This document shows, one piece after another, positions 32,869-42,664 of a DNA stretch of 64,000 nucleotides. The notes beneath the pieces are model-generated. The model had not been told where the DNA came from and did not search any database. It worked only from the letters and a program-made list of their open reading frames with translations. A program made the position numbers and the translations under genes. Position 1 is the stretch's first letter, and the number at the start of each line of letters is the position of its first letter. The DNA lies in contig JAURVB010014522.1 of NCBI GenBank assembly GCA_033002965.1, positions 1 through 64,000 of the forward strand. The letters are read 5' to 3'. Source of the DNA: Piper betle. Taxonomy: Eukaryota; Streptophyta; Magnoliopsida; Piperales; Piperaceae.

Positions 32869-35841
32869 CTGTAAAATAAAGCAAGTATTGCAACTTAAAT
32901 TCTCTTCAAACCGAGATCAATAAGGACTTTAGTAGAACAAAGAGGGAAAATTATGCATGACCACGCTTCAACTCGCTACGGCTCACGTTTTACATATTAC
33001 CTAAGCGCAATGAACTACATATAAACAAACAAATCTAGGACATAACACTGCCAATTCCAGCAGCTACAATTAAAAACCCTATAATCTTTTTCTATTGGTT
33101 GTAAAAGGTAAAGGCGGGAATATCCGTAGGAGTGAGCAACAATATAATGTCATGGTGCATATTTTTGGAATCGATTAGTTATTTCTCATTTTTAAATACA
33201 TTTCTAACTTACAACATTTGAAATTCAACAACATCATTTGAATCATAATGTCAACAATTGAGAGACAAGAACTTCAAAGACACATATCTAAATGGTAGAA
33301 GAGATTGGCCAAAACCTTGTTATATTGAATCTTATTCATATCCAGTAGTGTTTGAGGTAAGCCTGGATAGCGAATCTTCAAGCTTTGCAGAAGGCACTCG
33401 GCCCTGTGTGCCAGTAGTTGGCTCTTTTCTGCATCACCAACAAGACCCTTAACTTTGCCGGTCCACGAGTGCTTTCGAGACTTTTTCCTATTCGGATGAA
33501 TTTTACGATCCTTCTTATTCCAAACATGGACAGCACCCTCAACCCGGTTTGCAATTTCAAGGTTTGGTGCTCTGACGAGAGGTCTAGGCAGTCAAGAAGG
33601 TATTCTGGTGAAAACTGTTCAGCTTTTATGTAGCGGTAAATAATATCCCCCACACACACTTTTCCACTCTGCAAGATATCAGCAATATTCAGTAAAAATC
33701 AATTGTATAATCACTAGGCTTTATTTATGGATGCCATTAGCGAAGACTCTAGACTAGCATCAGAAAGATAAATGCAATCCTTAAAAATAACGCTTCACAA
33801 TGTGGTGCATCACAATATAATGCCAACCTAGCAAATTTCCATCAGTCACATAAGTAACAATTTTTTTCAAATTCTAGGTGCCAACATAGGAAAAGAGCTC
33901 ATTCTGAAAGGGTACATGTATAGAAAAAGTAACACAAACTTCTATCCTCCTCCCAGAAGCCTACCTTAGGCAAACTTTCATAGTAGGCATCAGGAATCTC
34001 CATCTCACTAAGAACACTGTTGTTGATTGCAATGGCTGCCTTAAGAATTTGATGCACACAATCCCTACAATGTAGCATTGCCTTTCTTGTGTCGTCAGAT
34101 AGACCCTTTGGAGGAACACATGGGCACGGAAGCCACCATTTGTCTTCCTGTCTCACGGACAGCTGTCCATGAGATGAGGAAGATGGATGATAGTTGCCTA
34201 TTTCTTCAGAATCAGCATAATGTATCCCTCGATCAACATGCCAAAACTCAGTTTCTTGAAATCCATCAAGCACACCAAGAAGCATTGCCTCCAGCTTCTT
34301 AAGAGCAGGTAAATTAATGTAGAGATCAGACCGGGGTCGTGATACCATGATTTCATAGGTCCCACCACCTGGGAAATCTTGAAGTTCAGGATTAAGCTCC
34401 ACAATGTAGTCACTCACACAGAGCAGACATTCCATCTCTCTCCGCCACATTGATTTTTCTGAGGTGCCAATGGTTCAAGCCGCCACTGCTCTCCAAATAC
34501 AGTAGCTAGCATATACAAGCACCAAAGGATAGCATTAACTGCAAGATGCTACCAAAAAACTAAAATAGAAAAAGAATCCATGCACTGCAAACATTCTCAA
34601 TGAGTAATTAAATATAAGATCAAACAGCACAACTATCAAATTAATTATGCTATGTTAACTGTATCAACCAATCCTAAGTGGGAATTATCCTCCAAACATC
34701 ATTAACATCACATCACAAAACATATTGAAAAATACTAAAAACTTTAATGCTTAGAAAGGAAGGAAGCGTATGACAAATATAAGACTAACGCAGTCTCAAC
34801 TGAATTGAGGAGAAAAATAGAATTACCAGAAAGATTGGTGATAGCATTAGAGATGGCAAGGGCTGCGCATACGCCTTTGCCCCCACCAGACATATCCTCA
34901 CCCAGCAGTAACTTTGCAAACCTCTCCTTCATCATCTCTACCTCTGCACCAATGCAGTGGACCCCAAATTTAGCAACATTATAAATGAAAATCTAACTGC
35001 AAGTAGCCAATCAGTAAACAAAGTACCAAAAACAATTCAATTCAAGTGAAGGAAACGCATATATCCAGGCAGATCTCCAGCAATCAAATTGTATTTTGTT
35101 TATTTCTGACATAAACATATAATAAAAAAACAGCAAATCGAACATTGAACGATTCTCCCAAAGAGTAGTTTTACAAATCCACACCCATATAGCAAGGAGA
35201 AATGAAATCACACATTCTTACTAAAACCCGAACGGAAAAATTAAGGAGAAGCAAATACGCAATAAATGTCCATAATCAAAACATAGTTCAAAGCAAAATA
35301 AAGTGAAGTAAACCTTAAAAGCTAGCAGACATCAGATTCTCAAGTAAAAATGAGAAAAAATAATAAAAATGATTAAACGGGGATTTCCACCGTTATCCTG
35401 GTCAACTTGTAGCAATTAAACCAAAACAAATCTATCATTTACTTCCCACAAACTAGTCTAACCCCAGACCCAGTACAGATCCATGCATGGGGAGTCTGGG
35501 AAAAAAGTTGTTTTTATGAGGGGGAACGTAAAACGCAACAAAAAGAAACTGTGGGAAAGAATAGGAAGAACGAACCAGAAATGTCGATTTCGCGCCGCTC
35601 GGAGCTTGCAGACGACGGCGTCCCTCTCGGCCATCGCCAGGAATTGCCAGTTTAGAAACTGCCGCCGTCGCCGCACAGACAGCCGAGAGTGTGAAAGAGG
35701 ATGAGGCCGGCGACGAGGCGGAGTCGTCGGCGTACGTGCCCCCGCCAGCCAAGGAGCAGCTTTCGGACTCACTCACATCTGCACTCCACACGAAGTACTC
35801 CTCCTCCCCGACCCCTCCTCCTCCGTTACGCTCCCCATCAT
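32467..35841 (-). CDS. Rop guanine nucleotide exchange factor (RopGEF, PRONE domain), five exons
   Basis: This plant-specific activator loads GTP on Rop/RAC small GTPases at the plasma membrane, in polarity and receptor-kinase signalling. The exons are 35841-35576, 34943-34827, 34505-33965, 33668-33316 and 32868-32467. All introns are GT-AG, with phases 1, 1, 0 and 0. The N-terminus is variable with an acidic-serine stretch (SADVSESES). The PRONE core has [80 protein letters not shown] and [13 protein letters not shown]. It ends TPERD, a known C-terminus of this group. The summed exons give 1679 bases. Four positions each lack one base (two in exon 1, then A-run 34454-34458, and 33558); allowing for them gives 561 codons, the family's usual size. 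Frame breaks without other decay suggest sequence errors rather than a pseudogene, though a recent pseudogene is possible. Confidence 0.93.
33316..33668 (-). CDS. RopGEF exon 4
   Basis: Starts [19 protein letters not shown] and ends [10 protein letters not shown]. One base is missing after SSEHQTL (near 33558); in the shifted frame the rest reads as expected ([11 protein letters not shown]). Acceptor TTGCAG|AGT, donor AACAAG|GTTTT. Confidence 0.93.
33965..34505 (-). CDS. RopGEF exon 3
   Basis: Starts [17 protein letters not shown] after acceptor GCTAG|CTACT, then MWRREMEC... to YYESLPK and donor AAG|GTAGG. One base appears missing in the A-run just before MWRR (plus-strand T-run 34454-34458). 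Confidence 0.93.
34827..34943 (-). CDS. RopGEF exon 2
   Basis: Encodes [18 protein letters not shown] through ISNAITNLS, the first conserved PRONE subdomain. The acceptor is GGTGCAG|AGG and the donor TTTCTG|GTAATT. Confidence 0.92.
35576..35841 (-). CDS. RopGEF exon 1
   Basis: The start was chosen at ATGATGGGGAGCG (35841 or 35838) because MGSVTEEE resembles RopGEF N-termini. The frame breaks once in the G-rich run before SADVSESES and once between AIPGDGRE and the final ERREIDIS segment. The donor is TTTCTG|GTTCG. The start is less certain than the rest. Confidence 0.75.
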
Positions 35842-36059
35842 CTCCGCACAGGAACCTCCGCCGCCGAAGCAATCTGTGGCCTGACTTTGAAGCTTGAGGA
35901 GAAGACAGAAGAGCTAAAGTAATTAGGCGACGGAAAAGACTAACGGCGTCAGTCAAATGTGGTTTATAATTTAGATTATCGTCAATATCGGACAGAAAAG
36001 TGGCAAATCTCGCACCCGCCCCTCGTTGGGCGTTCTAAAAGGTAGTTTGCGTTTGTATC

Positions 36060-37114
36060 CGTTCGCAGCGGGTCGGACCAGTTTATTTTATACTTAAATT
36101 TGACTCAAATATATTAAAATTCGTTTAAATTTAACTTTGAGATCGACTCGAGTTTTAGTATATATACTCGAATACACTTAAACTGTTAATTTTTTAGAAG
36201 TTCGAAGCCAGCTCGTTTACAAACTCGTAATAGGCTCGTCTGTGAATTCGAAACGTGCTGGTTTATGAGCTCGAAACTAGTTCATTTGAGAGTTTAAAAC
36301 TAACTCATTTGAGAGCTCAAAATCAACTCGATCATAAAGTTAAAAATAACTCGTCTAAGAGAAAATATATAGTTATAGAGATTAAAATTAACAAAAATAG
36401 TCTATCTACGTACTTTATATGAGCTACCTCAATAATAAAAGGTATTTTCAAGTTTCAACCATGTTTTAATCTTTTTTACAAAATACCAAAGACACCTTTC
36501 AACAATATATGTTTCCAAAAAAACAAAATACTTAGAACTATGAACCCAAAATTTAAAAAACTATCAAAAGTCTATGTTTATAGCCTTTATCCATATTTAT
36601 ACAGCTTCTATCGAGCCTTCATCTTAGGAAAAAAGTTTACTAGATATCATCCATTGTAAGATGTTAGATTATACAAAAAAAATTTTGTAAAAGGAAGACA
36701 TATATTCTAGTATTCTTGTTAGATTCAATAGAAAAAACTTTAAATTAATCATCCCAATGAATAAAATTCATGGGTATATTCTAATAATTACCACGGCTAC
36801 AACAACTAACAGAAGTATATATTAAACTTTTAAACATACTTTGTGTTTAAATATGTAATGCAGTAGCAAACCAATAGAAGTAGATATTAAAGAACTCTAT
36901 TTCATTTTTGGATCTGAAAAATTGAATATAAAATTAGAATATAGTTATACTTTAATTTACTACATAAAGAGTATTATAATATCAAAATATACAAATAATT
37001 TAAAAAGGTAATTAATGCCAAGACAAATAAGAAGAGACAATATTACGCCGTTAAATAGCAAGGACTTAGGAGTAACATTTACAATCTAAATCATTACCTG
37101 AATTCTCCTTCTCA
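36060..37114. mobile_element. AT-rich tail of a hAT-like element
   Basis: It lies downstream of the transposase C-terminus. The part at 36120-36360 repeats variants of AACTCG/GAGCTCGAAA at short spacing, as seen in subterminal regions of some hAT transposons. A terminal inverted repeat and target duplication could not be located. The remainder is AT-rich and without frames. Confidence 0.4.
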
Positions 37115-37345
37115 TCATCCATCATCTTCACTTTCTTCACAATATTGTGAATGTAGCCAATCTTGAGTACAAACTAAAACTTCAATTGTGTTCGACTTCA
37201 AGTTGTTATGATAATCACTAATAACTCTCTCACCCATATTAACAGCAGATTCTGACGCTATTGAAAAAAGTGGAAATGCTAAAATATCATTTCTCATGGC
37301 CCTAAGGTTTTATATTTCAATGAAGTAGTTTTCCAATAATCCAAA
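37115..37345 (-). pseudogene. hAT transposase, C-terminal dimerisation domain
   Basis: The frame 37115-37297 reads MRNDILAFPLFSIASESAVN, then GERVISDY and EVLVCTQDWL, the conserved end of hAT-superfamily transposases (dimerisation domain). Just upstream DYWK and KYKTLG fit the same domain, but one base is missing at GGGCC (about 37298), so the frame shifts. The DDE catalytic part is not recognised; the sequence up to 37615 is AT-rich and non-coding. The stop is at 37115. This is a remnant of an autonomous hAT element or a domesticated relative; the lack of the rest argues for a remnant. Confidence 0.8.
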
Positions 37346-37620
37346 AACATCACAATGCACTCAGTGGTTAACTTTAATTCTTTGTTCTTTAAGACATGCA
37401 TCTAAGTCTGATTTAATTAACTTACAATCCGTTATACAATTTAATCACCCATCATGATCACTTCTATCTACACAAATTAATTAGCATTTGCCCTAATCAC
37501 AAGCATCTAGTGTTTCGGATCACTCTCTATTCACCGCATTATCAAGTATTCATCATCAACAACATATTAAGTTTATTCAATTCAATTTCATAATTGCATC
37601 AAAGCATCCCTATTCAAATC

Positions 37621-38706
37621 TGTGAGATCCCTCAACTTAGTCCCACATCTAATACCTACTGGGAAAAGATCCTGTTTATAAGTGGGAATGGACTATAGAT
37701 CTTTAACTTCCGGGGTACCCATTTTAAAGAAATGACTTAGCCCATTACGTTGCACTTTGGGCTGGGTCGTTACAAATGGTATCAGAGCCGACCTGGTTCC
37801 GTGTTAGATGGTGGGCTGGATTAGAAACGTTGGCTAGGCTGCCGGTCACGGGCCAGAAGGTCGTGGGCTGGGGCTAGCAACGGGCCAAGAATAGGCATTT
37901 CGGGGACGAAATTCCCTAAGGTGGGTGGATTGTGAGATCCCTCAACTTAGTCCTACATCTAATACCTACTGGGAGAAGATCCTGTTTATAAGTGGGAATG
38001 GACTAGAGATCTTTAACTTCCGGGGTACCCATTTTAAAGAAATGACTTAGCCCATTACGTTGCACTTTGGGCTGGGTCGTTATAAATGGTATCAGAGCCG
38101 ACCTGGTTCCGTGTTAGATGGTGGGCTGGATTAGAAACGTTGGCTAGGCTGCCGGTCACGGGCCAGAAAGGTCGTGGGCTGGGGCTAGCAACGGGCCAAG
38201 AATAGGCATTTCGGGGACGAAATTCCCTAAGGTGGGTGGATTGTGAGATCCCTCAACTTAGTCCCACATCTAATACCTACTGGGAAAAGATCCTGTTTAT
38301 AAGTGGGAATGGACTATAGATCTTTAACTTTCGGGGTACCCATTTTAAGAAATGACTTAGCCCATTACGTTGCACTTTGGGCTGGGTCGCTACAAATGGT
38401 ATCAGAGCCGACCTGGTTCCGTGTTAGATGGTGGGCTGGATTAGAAACGTTGGCTAGGCTGCCGGTCACCGAGCCAGAAAGGTCGTGGGCTGGGGCTAGC
38501 AACGAGCCAAGAATAGGCATTTCAGGGACAAAATTCCCTAAGGTGGGTGGATTGTGAGATCCCTCAACTTAGTCCCACATCTAATACCTACTGGGAGAAG
38601 ATCCTGTTTATAAGTGAGAATGGACTATAGATCTTTAACTTCCGGGGTACCCATTTTAAAGAAATGACTTAGCCCATTACGTTGCACTTTGGGCTGGGTC
38701 GTTACA
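37621..38706 (+). mobile_element. TRIM tandem array: four LTRs, three internal segments, AAATC duplication
   Basis: The LTRs are 37621-37774, 37931-38084, 38242-38394 and 38553-38706 (each about 154 bases, TGTGAGATCC...GTTACA). Internal segments of 156-158 bases lie between them. Each internal segment starts with primer site TGGTATCAGAGCC (37777, 38087 and 38397 onward) and ends with purine tract AAGGTGGGTGGAT. A TATA-like TTTATAAG sits in each LTR. The array is flanked by AAATC at 37616-37620 and 38707-38711, so it occupies one target site. Units differ by only a few bases, so expansion was recent. There is no coding capacity. Confidence 0.95.
37777..37789 (+). other. TRIM primer-binding site (tRNA-iMet)
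   Basis: TGGTATCAGAGCC lies two bases after the LTR end, and is repeated in the second and third internal segments. It is identical in core to the G1 primer site at 13687-13699. Confidence 0.88.
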
Positions 38707-38962
38707 AAATCAATCTATGTCATCCTCCTAATTTCATTATGCAATGATATCCATGACTATGAAATAAAAATTAAATCAATAGATGGTGATGTATAACTAA
38801 TGCCAGTGCCAACAACGGTGATGGCGGTTGCCATCAGCATGACTACTGATTGGCCAAGGCAGGGGCTAGGCACATGGCTCGGGCGTGAAGAAGGCATCTA
38901 GCCAAAGCAATGACGGCAGCAGGTCCCTGACGAGGGCCACATAGGGTCAATTTGGCGAGGGT

Positions 38963-40692
38963 TGTAAAACCCGGGTTGTCCACTTGAGGGTTTTTACTAT
39001 CGATTCGGTTGTTATCTGAATCGAGTTAGTAGGGTCCGGCCCTTCTTCCCATGTTTCGTATATAATATGTTGTAAGTTGCCCGGCCTTAGCCTCCTTCAG
39101 CATTTGGAATGCATGTTTTGGATGCGGCACACTCGACTTTTTAATTTTGGTCCAATTTAACCATGTATAGTTTGATGTTAGGACCGTGTCCCTTGCGTGT
39201 CTTTTTATGCTTGCTATGTGTTTGATAACCTTTCGGACCGTCCTAACCCCTTATGGGACATGCAGTGCAATTCCCGAGGTGGACCCGATTGTTTTAAGGT
39301 AAAAACCCTAAGTTTTTGGGTTTTCAGATAACCCAACTCATACCTCTTTTAGCTCTCATACTTCTTCAGCTAACCCAACTCATTCATCTATAGGTATGAC
39401 ACCTATACCTCTATAGGTATGATACCCATACCTCTATAGGAATGGCACTCATACCTCTATAGGTATGACACCTATACCTCTATAGGAATGACACCCATAC
39501 CTCTATAGGTATGACACCCATTCCTCTATGACATCACCAAGCCAACTCATACTTTTATAGATATGGCATCCATACCTCTATAGGTATGACACCCATATCT
39601 ATGACATCACCAAACCAACCACCATTTTTCTATAAAATCCACCCCTTCCATCACCTTTTCACCATTTCTCCTTCCCTCCCCACCTCCAACAACTTTCTTC
39701 TACTCTCTTTGGCCTTCTTCTTCCTCCTTGGAGCTCCAAGCAACCCCTCCACCTTCTTAACATCCTTGGGTGGTAGGCTTTGAGCTTCGATGCCTCAAAA
39801 GACCTCCCCTTAGTCTTCACTCATTAGCATCAGGTTTGGGCTGCCACTGTTTCTAGTTGTTTGATATGAATTGCTTGTATGATTCCAAGAATTTATTTTT
39901 AGAACATTTTTACCATGTATATCTGAACGTTAGGAGAATTTTGAGTACCAATGTATCATATTTAGCCAACTAGATAAATATATATGGTTTTTATAATGCA
40001 TGTAGGTCACTGATATGCACCATTTCAGTATAAAAATCATATCTTGCCATTCTGATGTTCCATTTACACGATCCTTATTTTGTTGCACTCACAACATGTA
40101 GATCTATAACTTTTATGTTGGGTGTTTTACCTTTCCAGCCCTAGAATATGCATGTATGAGGGTAGAAAGTTAGGAAAGGTGGCCACTTGGACCATTATGG
40201 TGTTATAAGCGCTCCTTTCTCAAATTTTTACTCTCTGACCTTATAGAATCTTGTAAAATTATATGATACTTCACCAATTGTGTACTTGAAAGATGTAAAT
40301 TTTGGGAATGGTTAAAAATCATCTAGGTAAGTTTTATAGGTATTTACTAGGATAGTGTGAAGATGCTGGTTGAAAACCCTATTTTTCACTCCATTTGTAA
40401 ATTACCTTAAAATAGGTTGACGGTGTTGGATTTTAGTAAAAATTGGTCCAAACCTTAAAATATGTCTCAGCAGCACTGTGACCAATTTTGGGACCATTTG
40501 GTTTGGGTAGCTCCCAATTTTATTTGTAAATTTCAAATCTATTAGGGTCTAGATAGCCCCAGAAACAACCCATCTAGTGACCCAAATTGTAAAATACACT
40601 TAAGCCTATTTATAAAGTAACTATTTCCTAGCTCTTACTAGTCTAAAACTCAATGTTAGCTAACTAGGCCCACTGACCCAAGCCCATTTCGA
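38963..40692 (+). repeat. G2 5' LTR, truncated
   Basis: Begins TGTAAAACCCGGGTTGTCC and is closely matched by 42665-44210. It includes the 23-base minisatellite at about 39384-39600. The match stops at CGAGTCTTGTGG, where an inverted RT/RNase H segment begins, so the last 1.2 kb of the LTR and the primer site are missing. Confidence 0.8.
39384..39600 (+). repeat. LTR minisatellite, 23-base units
   Basis: Several consecutive copies of TACCTCTATAGGTATGACACC plus two bases. Each holds the inverted motif CATACC...GGTATG. Homologous, shorter or more decayed arrays are at about 43090-43260, 17635-17790 and 27800-28060. Confidence 0.8.
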
Positions 40693-41394
40693 GTCTTGTG
40701 GTAGTTTTGCTCATGCACTTTCAACTACCGGGAAGCACAGGCTATGACTCTGCCTCTATGCATCAGCACACAACCTAGCTCTACACCGGAGGCATCATTG
40801 TATACCACAAAATCATCATGGCCATCTGCTAAACTCAACACCGATGTGGTAGTGAGTTTCTCCTTCAGAGTTTAGAAACTCCGCTCACATGCGTCGGTCC
40901 ACATGAAGCGTTCGTCCTTCTTGGTCAGCCATGTGAGAGGGTCTACCAGAGAAGAGAAACCTTGTATGAAGTTTCGATAGTAACCGGCCAATCCCAGAAA
41001 ACTCCGTATCTTTGTGACGGTAATAGGTCATTCCCATCTCAATACTACCTCGACCTTGGCTAGATCCACTGCAATTCAAGCCGCTGATACTACATGTCCC
41101 AAAAGACAACCTCGGACAACCAAAACTCACACTTGGAGAGCTTTGCATAGAGGTAGTGCTCCTGTAGGGTCTACAAAGCAACCCTCAAGTGTGTCTTGTG
41201 CTCCTCTCTGGACCTCGAGTAAATCAGGATGTCATCTACAAATACAATCACAAATTGGTCCAAGTATGGCCAGAATAGCCAGTTCATGAGATCCATGAAT
41301 GCTGCCGGTGCATTTGTCATCCCGAAAGGCGTGGCTAAGAACTCATAGTGCCCATACCGAGTCCTAAAGGCTGTCTTTGGTATTGTGTCGCGAT
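40693..41394 (-). pseudogene. Ty3/gypsy RT and RNase H segment, inverted relative to its element
   Basis: Minus-strand translation gives RT ([40 protein letters not shown] with both aspartates), connection segment, then RNase H (FVVYNDASGVELGCVLMHRG, ending near LKVHEQN at 40693). Several frame breaks occur. The flanking LTRs and the integrase at 41395-42664 point the other way. The segment is either an internal inversion of one element or a remnant of a second, oppositely inserted element; similar wording to the neighbouring integrase family favours the first. Confidence 0.82.
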
Positions 41395-42664
41395 GTCTTG
41401 TTTATCAACAGGTCAAGATTGAGCACCAGAAACCAGGTGGTTTGTTGCAGCCATTACCACCGCCAGAGTGGAAGTGGGATTGCATCACGTGCGACTTTGT
41501 TACACATCTATCCCCTTCCAAGTGACAAATGGATGCAATATGGGTTGTTGTCAATAGGTTGACGAAATCGGCCCACTTTATACTGATTCATATTACCAAT
41601 CCTATATCTACATTGGCTAGATTATACTGAGACCAAATAGTTAGACTCCACAGAGTTCCTAAGGAGATTGTATCAGATAGGGACCAGATTCACCTCTTCC
41701 TTTTGGAGATCTTTCCATCGAGAACTTGGGATGGAGACCAAGTTTAGTACAGCCTATCATCCACTGACTGATGGCCAATCCAAGAGGACAATTTAGATCC
41801 TGGAGTACTTGCTCTGGTCGTGTGTGATGGACTTCGGTGGACCATGGGAGTAGCATCTTCCTTTAGTGGAGTTTGTATATAACAATAGCTACCAGGCCAG
41901 CATAGGAATGGCACCCTTCAAGGCATTGTATGGTAGGCTATCTAGGTCACCTTCATGTTGGCTAGAGGGCGGTGAGCAGTTGATAGTAGGCCCAGAGTTG
42001 CTCAGGGTTGCCAAAGGATAGTTGAGTTGATTAGGCAAAGGCTTATGGTAGCTCAGGATAGACGACGTCTTATGCAGATCAAAGGTGCAGGGACATTAGT
42101 TTCGCCCCTGGAGATCACATTTTCCTAAAAGTCTCACCAATTGAAGGAGGTGTGTGTTTTGGGAGGCTGAGCAAACTGAGCCTAAGGTACATTGGCCCAT
42201 TTGAGGTGTTGAGGTGTGTTGGAGAGGTTGCATATGAGCTTGCACTCCCACCCAGTCTATCAGCAGTGCATCCGGTGTTCCATGTATCTATGCTAAAGAA
42301 GTACGTGCCTGATGGATCACACCAACTTGAGTATGATCAGCTCGGCGTCTGACCCAACCTTTCTTATGAGGAGGAGGCTATGCAAATTCTCGACCGTTCT
42401 GTGAAGACTCTCTATAGGAAAGAAGTACATTTGGTGAAGGTACTTTGTGGAAGGGTGTTGAGGAGGCCACTTGGGAGCGTAAGGACTAGATGCGGCAATG
42501 TGTCCCCAGACTCTTCCTTGCGGAGGACGACGACTCGAAGTATTATCACCCTTCCGTATTTTGGTTGAGTGCTATTGTATGTTTTATGTTGTATGTTGTG
42601 GCGTGTTTATGTGTGTGTAAACCCCTAGGAAATTCCAGGGCAAAATTCCTAAAGTGGGAGAGGT
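41395..42664 (+). pseudogene. Ty3/gypsy integrase with chromodomain (G2), broken
   Basis: Starts at the second half of the zinc domain ([16 protein letters not shown]). It continues through the first catalytic Asp ([11 protein letters not shown]), a frame-broken core (SDRDQ, TDGQSK where QSE is expected, YNNSYQASIGMAPF), the C-terminus ([34 protein letters not shown]) and a chromodomain near 42370-42520 (ILDRSVKTL, VHLVKVL). A purine tract AAAGTGGGAGAGGT precedes the 3' LTR at 42665. Multiple stops are present. It is the best marker that G2 is also a chromovirus. Confidence 0.87.

Noticed and set aside
35453..35956. 167-codon minus-strand frame as a separate protein
   Set aside because: It is RopGEF exon 1 read in one frame and then into intron 1 past the GT donor at 35575; the start at 35956 lies outside the family's N-terminus.
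38303..38557. 84-codon frame inside the TRIM array
   Set aside because: It spans LTR and internal segment of a non-coding TRIM and is absent from the other units because of small indels; no domain.
39384..39600. Evenly spaced short repeats resembling a CRISPR array
   Set aside because: The 23-base units are contiguous with no unique spacers, lie in a plant LTR, and recur in other LTRs; this is a minisatellite.
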